The position numbers and the translations under genes were made by a program. Shown here in pieces: positions 51,364 through 60,858 of a stretch of DNA of 64,000 nt (positions are counted from its first letter, which is position 1; each line of letters starts with the position of its first letter). Source of the DNA: Noviherbaspirillum cavernae (GTDB taxonomy: Bacteria; Pseudomonadota; Gammaproteobacteria; Burkholderiales; Burkholderiaceae_D); assembly GCF_003590875.1 (NCBI RefSeq), contig NZ_QYUN01000002.1:930001-994000 (forward strand), read 5' to 3'. Below the pieces are notes generated by a model. It searched no databases. It was given only the letters and a program-made list of their open reading frames with translations, and was not told where the DNA came from.

Positions 51364-52185
51364 TCAGCGCGTCGATTGTCCGGCTTTCAGACCGTTGACC
51401 CAGGACTTGGCGGGGAGCTTCGTCGCTTCGGTGATCTGCGCGGCCGTTTCGTACAGCGCCGGGAAGTCAAGACTGGGTGGCGTCTTGAAAGCGACGGCGG
51501 CGACATTGCCTTCGTGGACTTCCGGCAGGCAGATGACTTCGGGAAATGCATAGCGCATTGCCTTCAGGTTCTTCGCGTAACTCGGATGATCGCCGAACAG
51601 ATTGACGGTCATGATGCCGACGGATGTCAAGCAGGCCGCGCAGGCTTGATAGAACTCGGGCGTGTCCAGTACCGGACCTTTTACGGTGGCGTCGTACAGG
51701 TCCACCTGCAAGGCATCGAGCGTGTCGTGGTTGGCTGCATCGGTGACGAAATCCATCGCATCCATTTCGATGACCGACAGGCGTTCGTCATCGGCCGGCA
51801 GCTTGAACATGGAGCGGCAGATCGCGATCACGGAAGGGTTGAGTTCGATGGTGGTGACGCGCGTTTGCGGAAACTGGCGATAACAGAATTTGGTCAGTGC
51901 GCCGGTGCCGAGTCCGAGCTGGACGACATGCCGCGGATCGTCGTTGAACAGCATCCACGCCATCATCTGTTGCGCGTATTCCAGCTCGATCCAGTCCGGT
52001 TTGCGGATGCGCATCGCGCCTTGCACCCACTCGTTGCCGAAATGGAGGAAGCGCACGCCGTCCTGTTCGGAGAGCGTGACGGGCGCGAACTTCGGTTTGC
52101 GAGGCGGCTTGGGCGGCGCTTCGGATTTTCCGGGGCCGGATTTGCGGTTGGCTTGCGCTTCGATGGATTTGCGTTTGATGAGCAT
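51364..52185 (-). CDS. Spermidine-synthase-like (class I methyltransferase-fold) protein
   Basis: This 273-residue protein has a basic, Pro/Lys-rich N-terminus (to about 35) followed by a spermine/spermidine-synthase-type Rossmann domain. The nucleotide motif is HVVQLGLGTGALTKFCY, with an acidic loop TTIELNPSVIAICRSMF and a segment DALQVDLYDATVKGP at the position of the aminopropyltransferase catalytic Asp region. Betaproteobacterial proteins of this type are annotated as spermidine synthase, but the catalytic match is weak. The ATG at 52185 avoids an implausible Arg-rich extension. Confidence 0.75.
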   Translation of the reverse strand: MLIKRKSIEAQANRKSGPGKSEAPPKPPRKPKFAPVTLSEQDGVRFLHFGNEWVQGAMRIRKPDWIELEYAQQMMAWMLFNDDPRHVVQLGLGTGALTKFCYRQFPQTRVTTIELNPSVIAICRSMFKLPADDERLSVIEMDAMDFVTDAANHDTLDALQVDLYDATVKGPVLDTPEFYQACAACLTSVGIMTVNLFGDHPSYAKNLKAMRYAFPEVICLPEVHEGNVAAVAFKTPPSLDFPALYETAAQITEATKLPAKSWVNGLKAGQSTR

Positions 52186-52381
52186 GAATGTGTCAATGCG
52201 CCTGCGTTCGCGCCGGCGGCTTGTCGTTCGTTTAACTTGTGTGCAGCGACGCTGCAAATTGCCACGCAATTCTACCGAATGATGTTCGCCCGCAACGGCG
52301 GTTTCCGGTCGATCGAGAATCGGGTGTCGGCTGCGCGACGGATCTCAAGCACGCGACGTGACCGTGTCTGGTCCGTTGTGC

Positions 52382-52921
52382 TTATCGCTCAAGTCCGGAC
52401 ATGGCGAGGGGGCGCAGGTGTCGCCACGCCGTCAATTTCTCCGCAAAGGGCAGGGTATATGCCGGACTGCTCGACGGCAGTTTGATGATTTGATAGCGAT
52501 CGGCACACTCCGTGAGTGCCTTCAAGCCGATGCGGGCCGCGGTTCCGCCATTGAAGGCGATTGCCGACAAGTTGGGCAGGGTGGCCACCAGACTGACGAG
52601 ATCATTGCGCGCATGACCACGGATTCTGCTGTCGAGACTGCCGTCCCGATACGCCTCGGCCACCACATCCCACAAGCCGATGCCGTTGGCCAGGAGTGCT
52701 TCCAGTCGCAGCGGGTAGGCGAGTGCGGGTAAATCCGTGCCGATGACATCGGACATCAAGGCCCAGAAACGATTCTGCGGATTGGCGTAATACTGATTGT
52801 GGGCGAGCGACAGTTCGCCGGGCAGGCTGCCCAGGATCAACAGGCGGATATGTTCATTGACAATGGGCGCGAAGCTGCGTTTGCGGTGCATTTGGTCAGC
52901 GTCGTTTCCTGAACCGGACAT
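52382..52921 (-). CDS. Mug-type DNA-deoxyinosine/uracil glycosylase
   Basis: This 179-residue protein belongs to the uracil-DNA-glycosylase superfamily (family 6/DNA-deoxyinosine glycosylase type). Motif 1 is ILGSLPGELSLAHNQYYANP then QNRFWALM; the middle segment GIGLWDVVAEAYRDGSLDS is conserved; motif 2 is KLPSSSPAYTLPFAEKLTAW. It would remove deaminated bases (hypoxanthine or uracil) from DNA. The ATG at 52921 was preferred to a longer frame that adds 64 unconvincing residues; another ATG lies ten codons further in (MHRKRSFAPIV). Confidence 0.82.
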   Translation of the reverse strand: MSGSGNDADQMHRKRSFAPIVNEHIRLLILGSLPGELSLAHNQYYANPQNRFWALMSDVIGTDLPALAYPLRLEALLANGIGLWDVVAEAYRDGSLDSRIRGHARNDLVSLVATLPNLSAIAFNGGTAARIGLKALTECADRYQIIKLPSSSPAYTLPFAEKLTAWRHLRPLAMSGLER

Positions 52922-53169
52922 GGTCAATTTGATACCTGCCAAAGCCCCGCATTGTTGCGACGATGGACACAATGCAGCCGCGCGATGATGGCCGGGAGGC
53001 AGGTGGAGAAAGGATTGGGCGCAGTGATCGTGAGCATCGGCATATTTTACTGAAAGGCGGGCAAGGGTTATGCTCCACAGGCCCGTGCATGCATTCCTCC
53101 AATGCGCCGTCATCGGCAGCGGGCTTGTTGTTTATGCAATCATGACGCGATTCGAAGAACAGGTGACGC

Positions 53170-53919
53170 ATGCGTGACAAGGTGATCCTCATTACGGGTG
53201 GCGGCCGCGGTATTGGCGCCGCGACTGCCGTGCTGGCGGCGGAACAAGGCTACACGGTGTGCGTCAGCTATCGGCAGAATCGCGATGCCGCGCACGCGGT
53301 CGTTGGCGATATCGAACAGCGCGGCGGCGAGGCAATGGCGGTTGCGGCAGACGTGGCCTCGGAGGCCGACGTGGTGCGCCTGTTCGAAACGCTCGATCGG
53401 CGCTTCGGGCCGCTCACGGCGCTGGTCAACAACGCCGGCATTCTGGAGCGCCAGATGCGGGTCGAGGACATGGATGCGGCGCGCCTGGCAAGGATTTTTG
53501 CGACGAACGGCACCGGCAGTTTCGTCTGCGCACGCGAAGCGATCCGGCGCATGTCGACAAGGCATGGCGGCAAGGGCGGCGCGATCGTCAATGTGTCTTC
53601 TGTTGCGGCGCGGCTCGGCGCACCCGACGAATATGTCGATTACGCGGCATCCAAGGCGGCCATCGATGCGCTGACCATCGGCTTGTCGAAGGAGGTCGCG
53701 GCGGAAGGCATCCGCGTCAATGCGGTTCGGCCCGGCGTCATCCATACCGACATCCATGCCAGCGGCGGCGAGCCGGGGCGGGTGGATCGGGTCAAGGATG
53801 CAGTGCCGATGAAACGCGGCGGACAGGCGGCGGAAGTGGCCAACGCCATCCTGTGGCTGCTGTCGGAGCAGGCCTCCTACACGACGGGCGCGTTCATCGA
53901 TGTGGCCGGCGGCCGATAG
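53170..53919 (+). CDS. SDR-family oxidoreductase
   Basis: This 249-residue classical short-chain dehydrogenase/reductase has an NAD(P) motif, ITGGGRGIGAATAVLAA (about residues 8-24), NNAGILE, catalytic Ser in IVNVSSVAARLG, and the YxxxK active site in DYAASKAAIDAL. An Arg in VSYRQNRD after beta-2 suggests NADP preference. The substrate is unknown. An AraC-type gene starts 6 bp after the stop codon, so the two are probably one unit. Confidence 0.9.
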   Translation: MRDKVILITGGGRGIGAATAVLAAEQGYTVCVSYRQNRDAAHAVVGDIEQRGGEAMAVAADVASEADVVRLFETLDRRFGPLTALVNNAGILERQMRVEDMDAARLARIFATNGTGSFVCAREAIRRMSTRHGGKGGAIVNVSSVAARLGAPDEYVDYAASKAAIDALTIGLSKEVAAEGIRVNAVRPGVIHTDIHASGGEPGRVDRVKDAVPMKRGGQAAEVANAILWLLSEQASYTTGAFIDVAGGR

Positions 53920-53925
53920 CCCCGC

Positions 53926-54681
53926 ATGAGTCTGCGGCGCTCCAGCCTGTTCCTGTGGCACGGCCGCGCGCTGGTGGTCGGGCCGGGCATCGACTCGACC
54001 CCGCATGCGCATTTTGCGGCGCAGCTGACACTGGCGCTGGAACGCCCGTTCCGGGCGCGGCTGGATGTGCAGCAAGCCTGGATCGAAACCGATGCGGCGA
54101 TTTTTGCGCCCAACAGCGCGCATCAGCTCGACTGCGGCGGCGGCATGCTGGCGCACCTGTTCATTGAATTGCCGCTATCCATCGGCAGCGTGTTGAACGC
54201 GCAATATCATTGCCTGCAAGAGTTCATGCCCGTGCGCGAGGCGCTTGCCGCCGCGCAGCAGGGGCGCTTGGACATGGACGCCGCGCAACTGGCGGCGCAG
54301 CAATGGATCGCCAGCGCCTTGCCGGATGCAGCGATGCCTTGCGGTTACGACCCGCGCATCACGCGCTCGCTCGACTGGATCGCGGCGCATCCGGGCGCGC
54401 CGGTCAGCGGTGAATTGCTGGCATCGATCGTCCATTTGTCGGAAAGCCGATTCACCCATTTGTTCCGCCAGCAGACCGGGCTCTCGCTGTCGCGCTATCT
54501 GCTGTGGGCGCGCCTGCTGGACGGGGTGGCGGCGGTGGCGCGCGGGGAAAGCATGACGGCGGCGGCGCATTCGGCGGGATTCTCGGATCTCGCGCACATG
54601 AGCCGCACCTTTCGCGGCACCTTCGGCGTGGTGCCGTCGGAACTGCACAAGATGACGATTGCGTTCAAGCAGACGCAGTGA
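53926..54681 (+). CDS. AraC-family transcriptional regulator
   Basis: This 251-residue regulator has an N-terminal cupin-like sensing domain (HAHFAAQLTLALERPFRARL; HQLDCGGGMLAHLFIELP) and a C-terminal double HTH of the AraC type: GELLASIVHLSESRFTHLFR, GLSLSRYLLWARL, and AAAHSAGFSDLAHMSRTFR. It follows the SDR gene by 6 bp and may control it. The effector is unknown. Confidence 0.88.
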   Translation: MSLRRSSLFLWHGRALVVGPGIDSTPHAHFAAQLTLALERPFRARLDVQQAWIETDAAIFAPNSAHQLDCGGGMLAHLFIELPLSIGSVLNAQYHCLQEFMPVREALAAAQQGRLDMDAAQLAAQQWIASALPDAAMPCGYDPRITRSLDWIAAHPGAPVSGELLASIVHLSESRFTHLFRQQTGLSLSRYLLWARLLDGVAAVARGESMTAAAHSAGFSDLAHMSRTFRGTFGVVPSELHKMTIAFKQTQ

Positions 54682-54748
54682 TGGCGGCCTAAGATGTATT
54701 CATGCCGGGCAAAAGATCCCGCGCTGCAATAACAAACAGGAGATGACC

Positions 54749-55192
54749 ATGGAACATGCCGCACAACGACAGATCAACGCGCTGCTTGCCACGTATGCCG
54801 AAAGCCATCGCAACGCCACCAACGAAATCATTCATTTCATCTGCATCCCGGCCATCGTCTTTTCCCTGCTCGGCCTGTTGTGGGCAGCCCATCCGTATCT
54901 TGCGCTGGGCTGCGTGATTGCATCGCTGCTGTATTACCTCAAGCTGTCGGTGCCGTTTGCGCTCGGCATGCTGCTGATGTCGGGCGCGATGCTGTGGGCG
55001 CTTTCCATCTTGCCGCAAGGGACGATCTGGCAGGTGTCGCTGGCGGTCTTCGTCGTTGCCTGGATCGGCCAGTTCGTCGGGCACAAGATTGAAGGGAAGA
55101 AGCCGTCGTTCTTTGACGACTTGCGTTTCCTGCTGATCGGGCCGCTGTTCGTGCTGAGTTTCCTGTATCGCCGCCTGCATATCGCGTACTGA
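54749..55192 (+). CDS. DUF962/Mpo1-like membrane protein
   Basis: This 147-residue inner-membrane protein of the DUF962 (YGL010w/Mpo1-like) family has about four hydrophobic helices and the family motifs YAESHRNATNEIIHFICIPA (conserved His residues) and WIGQFVGHKIEGKKPSFFDD. The yeast homologue Mpo1 is an Fe2+-dependent dioxygenase in sphingoid-base alpha-oxidation; whether the bacterial protein shares this is unknown. The ATG at 54749 is placed 6 nt after AGGAG; an ATG at 54743 is too close to that site. Confidence 0.85.
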   Translation: MEHAAQRQINALLATYAESHRNATNEIIHFICIPAIVFSLLGLLWAAHPYLALGCVIASLLYYLKLSVPFALGMLLMSGAMLWALSILPQGTIWQVSLAVFVVAWIGQFVGHKIEGKKPSFFDDLRFLLIGPLFVLSFLYRRLHIAY

Positions 55193-55202
55193 CGCAAGCA
55201 AC

Positions 55203-56237
55203 ATGAAAATCGCGGTCTTCGGTGCCGGGTCGATTGGCGTCTACATCGGCACGTCGCTGCTTGCCGCCGGCGGCGATGTGTTACTCGTCGGTCGGTCGCG
55301 CATGCGGGAACGCATTGCCCGGCATGACGTGCTGCTGACGGATCTGCAGGGGCGGCAGATGAAGGTGCATGGTTCACAAGTCCCTTATGAGGAAGATGCT
55401 GCCGCGATTGCCACCGCCGACTTGATTCTGGTGACAGTCAAAAGTGCCGACACGCCAACCGCCGCCAATGCCATTGCCGCGCACGCAAAACCGTCCGCGC
55501 TTGTCCTCAGTCTGCAAAACGGTGTCGGCAATGTCGATGTGATGCGGGCCCGGCTGTCCGACCGGACAGTACTGGGCGGCATGGTTCCCTTCAACGTGGT
55601 GCAGATGACGGACGGACGCTTGCACCGGGGCACGGCAGGAGAATTGATGGTCGAGGCCTCGCCCGCGATTGCACCATGGCATGCGTTGTTCCGTGCGGCG
55701 CATTTGCCGCTCATGGAGCGCGACGATTTTGCCGCGGTGCAGTGGGGCAAGCTGCTGCTTAATCTGAACAACGCCGTCAATGCGCTTTCCGGCTTGCCGC
55801 TGAAAACGGAATTGTCACAGCGCGCATACCGGCGATGTCTGGCGTTGCTGATCGAAGAAGCCCTGAAGGTGCTGCGTGCTGCCGGCATACGGCCGGCGAA
55901 AGTGGCGCGTGTGGCGCCGCATTTATTGCCGATGTTGATGCGCCTGCCCGATGCAATGTTCACGCGTATTGCAGCATCGATGCTGCGCATCGATCCGGAG
56001 GCGCGTTCTTCGATGTGGGAAGATTTGCAGGCAGGACGGCGGACCGAAGTGAACCATCTGAACGGTGCGGTAGTGGCGCTTGCGAAGCAGGCAGGCATGG
56101 ATGCACCGTTCAATCGACGCATGGTGGAGTTGGTCCATGCGGTGGAAAGTCGCGGAGGGGAGATGCAAGGCCCGTCGTTGTATCGCGCGCTCAAAACCGG
56201 AATGGAGAATGGCGGGACGGCAACCGCGAGTAATTAG
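55203..56237 (+). CDS. panE: 2-dehydropantoate 2-reductase family protein
   Basis: This 344-residue ketopantoate reductase-type protein has an N-terminal NADPH motif (VFGAGSIGVYIGTSLLAAG), the GVGNVDVM segment, and the catalytic Lys region AAVQWGKLLLNLNNAVNAL. The C-terminal domain contains RTEVNHLNGAVVALAKQAG, where the family has a conserved Glu and Asn near the active site. It could make pantoate for CoA synthesis; many paralogues have other 2-keto acid substrates, so the symbol is tentative. It starts 10 bp after the DUF962 gene. Confidence 0.85.
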   Translation: MKIAVFGAGSIGVYIGTSLLAAGGDVLLVGRSRMRERIARHDVLLTDLQGRQMKVHGSQVPYEEDAAAIATADLILVTVKSADTPTAANAIAAHAKPSALVLSLQNGVGNVDVMRARLSDRTVLGGMVPFNVVQMTDGRLHRGTAGELMVEASPAIAPWHALFRAAHLPLMERDDFAAVQWGKLLLNLNNAVNALSGLPLKTELSQRAYRRCLALLIEEALKVLRAAGIRPAKVARVAPHLLPMLMRLPDAMFTRIAASMLRIDPEARSSMWEDLQAGRRTEVNHLNGAVVALAKQAGMDAPFNRRMVELVHAVESRGGEMQGPSLYRALKTGMENGGTATASN

Positions 56238-56757
56238 TGCTATGTCGTAGAACTGCACCAGCTCGTCCCTTGGCAGTTGGCAGCCTGCGAGAAGTCGTGC
56301 AGGGAGTAAGGTCTATTGCGCAATCCTCGTGCGCATCTTCTGCAAGCAGAGGCACTTTTTTTCGCATTCTTCCCGGCGGCGGCATGCCGTTCAGCCGTGT
56401 GCCTGAAACGCAAGTTTTTCTGTCAGGCACGGAATATTTCAAACACGGTTGACAAAAAGAGTGTGAACACTCGAACCAATAGTCCCGCGACCAAATAATC
56501 AGCAAACCTTTTGATCGGCGTCTCATTCAAGTCGCAGAATTTCTGCTTGTATTTGCTCAGACGTGATCAGACAAGCCGCATCGCTTCGGTCTGAATCCTA
56601 ATCGCATTTGAGGCCGGGAGAGTGGTCGGTTGAACGGCAGCTTCAAGGCAGTCATTGCATCAAAAAATTCCATGTCAGAGAACATGTTTGACATGATGCA
56701 TGTCGTCACGTATTGATCACTGAATATCCATTGAAAATTCATTGGTTGAGGGTTGGC
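56238..56757. other. 520-bp gene-free, AT-richer interval
   Basis: No convincing coding frame is seen. One imperfect hairpin, CCGTGTGCCTGA (about 56394) with TCAGGCACGG (about 56433), lacks a T tract. The stretch from 56440 to 56700 is AT-richer than its surroundings. It presumably includes the promoter of the decarboxylase gene and perhaps decayed sequence. Confidence 0.5.
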
Positions 56758-58119
56758 ATGAAAGAACTGTTGACAATGACTGCCGAGCGGGCAATTTGTT
56801 ATCTCCAATCCCTGGAGGCCCGGCGTGTTGCACCAACAAGAGATGCAGTTGCCCGCCTCGCTTCATTTGACATGCCGCTTCAAGACGAGCCAACCAGTCC
56901 GGAATCGGTCTTGCAACAATTGGATGAAATAGGTTCGCCGGCGACCATGGCGATGGCCGGGCCGCGTTTTTTCGGCTTTGTTATCGGCGGTTCGCTTCCT
57001 GCTGCGTTGGCTGCCAACTGGTTGGCAAGCGCATGGGACCAGAATAGCGGTCTCTACAATATTACGCCGGCGACTGCGGCGCTTGAGCAGATTGCGCTTG
57101 GCTGGCTCCTTGATGTCCTGAAATTGCCCCCCGAGAGTGGAGGCGCATTCGTTACGGGGACGACAGTGGCTCATTTCACTGCACTTGCTGCCGCGCGGCA
57201 TGCCATTCTGGAAAAGGTCGGCTGGAACGTGGAAGCGGATGGATTGTTTGGTGCTCCACCTCTTGCGGTTATCGTCGGCGAAGAAGCGCATCCCACCATG
57301 CTGAAGGCCTTGGGCATGCTGGGTCTGGGGCGTAATCGTGTCGTGAGGGTCCCTGTCGACGGTCAAGGCTGCATGCGCGTTGATGCATTGCCGCCCATGA
57401 CCAATCTCACAATCGTATGCGCGCAGGCGGGAAACGTGAATACGGGCGCGTTCGATCCGATCCGGCAGATCTGCGAACGCGCACATGACGCGGGCGCATG
57501 GGTGCATGTCGATGGCGCATTCGGGCTGTGGGCTGCCGCCGCCCCGTCGCGCGCATGGCTTGTCGAGGGCATCGAAGATGCCGACTCCTGGGCAACCGAT
57601 GCCCACAAGTGGCTTAACGTGCCCTACGACAGCGGCGTGGCATTTGTCCGAGACCAACATGCATTGCGCGCTGCCATGGCGATTACTGCCGACTATCTCC
57701 CGACGACAAGTGCGTGTCGTAACCCCGCAGACTTCACTCCGGAACTTTCGAGACGAGGGCGCGGCGTCGAGGTCTGGGCGGCTTTGCATTCATTGGGGCG
57801 AACCGGATTGAGCGATCTGATTGAACGGACGTGTCGCCACGCCCGGCGTTTTGCCGAGGCGCTTGCGGCTGCGGGATATCAGGTGTTGAACGAAGTCGTG
57901 CTCAATCAGGTTCTGGTTTCGTTCGGTACGTCTGAGATAACGATGCGCGTGATCGACGACATCCAGACCGACGGGACGTGCTGGTGCGGAAGCACAGTAT
58001 GGCAGGGCCACACGGCGATGCGGATCAGCGTTGTATGCTGGGCCACAACCGAAGCGGACGTCGAGCAGAGCATCGACGCGATCTTGCGTATGGCAGCGAA
58101 GCACCGGCAACAGACATGA
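56758..58119 (+). CDS. PLP-dependent group II decarboxylase-like protein
   Basis: This 453-residue fold-type I PLP enzyme is of the aromatic-amino-acid/glutamate decarboxylase superfamily. PRFFGFVIGGSLPAALAANW at the start, GAFVTGTTVAHFTALAAARH for phosphate binding, the PLP Asp region WVHVDGAFGLWAAAAP, and the Schiff-base Lys K284 in TDAHKWLNVPYDSG are all present. The substrate is unknown. The ATG at 56758 follows GAGGGTTGGC; 15 extra codons upstream lack support. It is monocistronic and the upstream region is unusually long. Confidence 0.85.
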   Translation: MKELLTMTAERAICYLQSLEARRVAPTRDAVARLASFDMPLQDEPTSPESVLQQLDEIGSPATMAMAGPRFFGFVIGGSLPAALAANWLASAWDQNSGLYNITPATAALEQIALGWLLDVLKLPPESGGAFVTGTTVAHFTALAAARHAILEKVGWNVEADGLFGAPPLAVIVGEEAHPTMLKALGMLGLGRNRVVRVPVDGQGCMRVDALPPMTNLTIVCAQAGNVNTGAFDPIRQICERAHDAGAWVHVDGAFGLWAAAAPSRAWLVEGIEDADSWATDAHKWLNVPYDSGVAFVRDQHALRAAMAITADYLPTTSACRNPADFTPELSRRGRGVEVWAALHSLGRTGLSDLIERTCRHARRFAEALAAAGYQVLNEVVLNQVLVSFGTSEITMRVIDDIQTDGTCWCGSTVWQGHTAMRISVVCWATTEADVEQSIDAILRMAAKHRQQT

Positions 58120-58207
58120 CACTGCCGCTTTGGATCGCGCTTTGTAGCGATTTGCAACGTCGAGTCCTGACCTGTCCGGTCGCATCAAGTCACGATCCAG
58201 CTCGATG

Positions 58208-58246
58208 AAAAAACCGCTGTCCGTTCATCACGGGCAGCGGTTTTTT
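58208..58246. terminator. Bidirectional terminator between the decarboxylase gene and htpG
   Basis: AAAAAACCGCTG(T)CC.../..GGGCAGCGGTTTTTT forms a symmetric stem with A6/T6 flanks between the convergent genes. Confidence 0.9.
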
Positions 58247-58277
58247 CTGTTGGTACTTCTGTTGGTATCAAGCAGAC

Positions 58278-60191
58278 TTATTTCCCGGCCATCCCCAGCA
58301 GCATCTCATTCAAGCGCTTCACGAATCCCGCCGGATCGGCAAGGTTGCCGCCTTCGGCCAGCGTCGCCTGGTCAAACAGGATGTGCGTCCAGTCGCTGAA
58401 CTTCGCCTCTTCATATTTCAGGCGCTGCACCAGTGGGTGATCCGGATTGATTTCGAGAATGGGCTTGGACTCCGGTGCGTTCTGGCCCGCAGCTTTCAAC
58501 ATGCGCAGCAGGTTGCCGGACAGTTCGTGCTCGTCGGCGACCAGGCAGGAAGGGGAATCGGTCAGGCGGAAGGTGACGCGCACGTCCTTGGCCTTGTCGA
58601 TCAGGACGGTCTTCATCTTCTCGATCAGGTCCTTGTACTGCGCTTCGGTTTCCTCGTGCTGCTTCTTTTCGGCTTCATCTTCCAGCTTGCCGAGGTCGAG
58701 GTCGCCCTTGGCGACCGACACCAGTTCCTTGCCGTCGAAGTCCTGCAGGAAGGACAGCATCCACTCATCCACGCGGTCGGTCAGCAGCAGCACTTCGACA
58801 CCTTTCTTGCGGAAGATTTCGAGGTGCGGGCTGTTCTTTGCTGCGGCATAGGATTCCGCCGCGACGTAGTAGATCTTGTCCTGGCCTTCCTTCACGCGGC
58901 CGAGGTATTCGGCGAACGAGACGTTCTGCACGTCGTTATCGTTGTGTGTGGACGCGAAGCGCAGCAACTTGGCGATGCGTTCCTTGTTGGTCTGGTCTTC
59001 GCCGATGCCTTCCTTCAGCACCTGGCCGAATTCCTTCCAGAAGGTCGCGTACTTGTCGCGCTGTTCCTGTTCGTCACTGTTGGCCAGTTCTTCCAGCAAG
59101 CCAAGCACGCGCTTGGTCGAGCCTTCACGCATCGCCTTGATGTCACGCGACTCTTGCAGAATCTCGCGCGAAACGTTCAGCGGCAGGTCGGCGGAATCGA
59201 TCACGCCTTTGACGAAGCGCAGGTACACCGGCATCAATTGCTCGGCGTCGTCCATGATGAAGACGCGCTTGACGTATAGCTTGAGGCCGCCGCGCTTGTT
59301 GCGGTCCCACAGATCGAATGGCGCATGCGCCGGGATGTAGAGCAGCTGCGTGTATTCGCTGCGGCCTTCGACGCGGTTGTGAGTGTAGGCCAGCGGCGGG
59401 TCGAAATCGTGCGCGACGTGCTTGTAGAACTCGTTGTACTGTTCCGCCGTGACTTCGGAGCGGTTGCGCGCCCACAGTGCGCTGGCCTGGTTGATGGTTT
59501 CGAACTCATCCTTGATGACGTTTTCCTTCTTGTCCTCGTCCCATTCCTCCTTCTGCATCAGGATCGGCAAAGAGATGTGGTCGGAGTATTTGCGGATGAT
59601 GGATTTCAGCTTCCAGCTCGACAGCAGCTCGTCTTCGCCTTCGCGCAGATGCAGGATGATGTCGGTGCCGCGCGCGGGCTTGGCGATGCTTTCCACGCTG
59701 AAGTCGCCTTCGCCGGCGGATTCCCAGCGCACGCCCTCATTGGCGGGCAGGCCGGCACGGCGGGTTTCGACAGTGATCCTGTCGGCGACGATGAAGGCGG
59801 AGTAGAAGCCGACGCCGAACTGGCCGATCAGCGCCGCATCCTTCTGCTGGTCGCCCGACAGGCGCGAGAAGAATTCCTTGGTGCCGGACTTGGCGATGGT
59901 GCCGAGATGCTCGATCGCCTCTTCGCGACTCATGCCGATGCCGTTGTCCGAGATCGTGATGGTGCGGGCGGCCTTGTCGTAGGTGATCTTGATCTTCAGG
60001 TCAGGGTCGTTTTCAAGCAGTTCGCCATGCTTGATTGCTTCAAAGCGCAATTTGTCGGCGGCATCGGATGCGTTGGAGATCAGTTCGCGCAGGAAAATTT
60101 CCTTGTTGGAATACAAGGAATGAATCATCAACTGCAACAGTTGTTTCACTTCTGCCTGAAAGCCCAGGGTTTGCTTTTCGGATACGGCCAT
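58278..60191 (-). CDS. htpG: HSP90-family chaperone HtpG
   Basis: This cytoplasmic ATP-dependent chaperone has 637 residues from the ATG at 60191. The GHKL ATPase N-domain has [20 protein letters not shown] (ATP-contacting Asn/Asp), [11 protein letters not shown] and [16 protein letters not shown]. The middle domain has [11 protein letters not shown] and [11 protein letters not shown], and the C-terminal domain dimerises. The frame extends 37 codons further upstream across the promoter, so that longer start is wrong. A sigma-32-type promoter lies 69-96 bp upstream. Confidence 0.97.
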   Translation of the reverse strand: MAVSEKQTLGFQAEVKQLLQLMIHSLYSNKEIFLRELISNASDAADKLRFEAIKHGELLENDPDLKIKITYDKAARTITISDNGIGMSREEAIEHLGTIAKSGTKEFFSRLSGDQQKDAALIGQFGVGFYSAFIVADRITVETRRAGLPANEGVRWESAGEGDFSVESIAKPARGTDIILHLREGEDELLSSWKLKSIIRKYSDHISLPILMQKEEWDEDKKENVIKDEFETINQASALWARNRSEVTAEQYNEFYKHVAHDFDPPLAYTHNRVEGRSEYTQLLYIPAHAPFDLWDRNKRGGLKLYVKRVFIMDDAEQLMPVYLRFVKGVIDSADLPLNVSREILQESRDIKAMREGSTKRVLGLLEELANSDEQEQRDKYATFWKEFGQVLKEGIGEDQTNKERIAKLLRFASTHNDNDVQNVSFAEYLGRVKEGQDKIYYVAAESYAAAKNSPHLEIFRKKGVEVLLLTDRVDEWMLSFLQDFDGKELVSVAKGDLDLGKLEDEAEKKQHEETEAQYKDLIEKMKTVLIDKAKDVRVTFRLTDSPSCLVADEHELSGNLLRMLKAAGQNAPESKPILEINPDHPLVQRLKYEEAKFSDWTHILFDQATLAEGGNLADPAGFVKRLNEMLLGMAGK

Positions 60192-60259
60192 TTTTACCTC
60201 GAGAGTCGATTGATGGAGTGCAAAGAAAACTTGTCTGATTGGAATGACAATGTTGATGT

Positions 60260-60287
60260 AAATAGGGACGAAGAGAGTGATTTCAAG
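60260..60287 (-). promoter_or_regulatory. Sigma-32 (RpoH) heat-shock promoter of htpG
   Basis: On the minus strand CTTGAAA (60281-60287, with one more base at 60287) is followed after 13 bp by CCCTATTT (60260-60267), matching the RpoH pattern CTTGAAA-N11-16-CCCCATNT at all but one fixed position. Confidence 0.75.
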
Positions 60288-60408
60288 TTCGCACCTTTTC
60301 AAGCTTGCGCCAAGCGCTTGTCATTTTTCCCATCATTTGCAGGCGATACTCTACCGTAGTTACAATGTTTGCTTTCATTGTTCGCAGCGTCATTGAGCGA
60401 CTGTAACG

Positions 60409-60786
60409 ATGCGCCACTTCTTTTCATCTTTTTGCCGCCTGATCGCGTGCCTGCTGGTGATGACGGTTCTAACATCCAGAATCGCCATGGCCGCATACGC
60501 CTGCCCACAGCTTGTGCAAGCACCAATGCAGGAGATGATGGAAGGGATGCCCTGTGCCGGGATGGATGCAGAAAAGCCTGTCCAATGTTCCGAGTACCAG
60601 GCAGGTGAAAAGCCGACGCTCAAGCATCTTGCGGGCGCACCTGACCTGCCACCCGTAACGATTTCCTTCGTCATGCCGGCACCAGCGCCGGTTGTGCCTG
60701 CTGACCTCGTTTCGTCATGGCCCGATGCACATGTTGAGACAGGTGCCGATCCGCCCTTCCTCCGAACGCGCAGACTGCGCATTTGA
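60409..60786 (+). CDS. Small exported Met/Cys-containing protein at the head of the cus operon
   Basis: This 125-residue protein has a signal peptide (CRLIACLLVMTVLTSRIAMA, about residues 9-28) and a short mature part with a Met/Cys-rich segment, MQEMMEGMPCAGM (about 40-52), which could bind Cu(I)/Ag(I), plus C32 and C60. The C-terminus is Pro-rich and ends basic (RTRRLRI). I do not recognise a named family; similar small proteins precede Cus/Czc efflux genes in betaproteobacteria. It lies 72 bp before the TolC-family gene in the same direction. Confidence 0.65.
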   Translation: MRHFFSSFCRLIACLLVMTVLTSRIAMAAYACPQLVQAPMQEMMEGMPCAGMDAEKPVQCSEYQAGEKPTLKHLAGAPDLPPVTISFVMPAPAPVVPADLVSSWPDAHVETGADPPFLRTRRLRI

Positions 60787-60858
60787 TTTTCCCCCGTTGT
60801 TGTTTCGCCGGCCGGCGCTGTGCCGAGGCCGGTGTTCGTCATTTTCAACGGGGAAATC

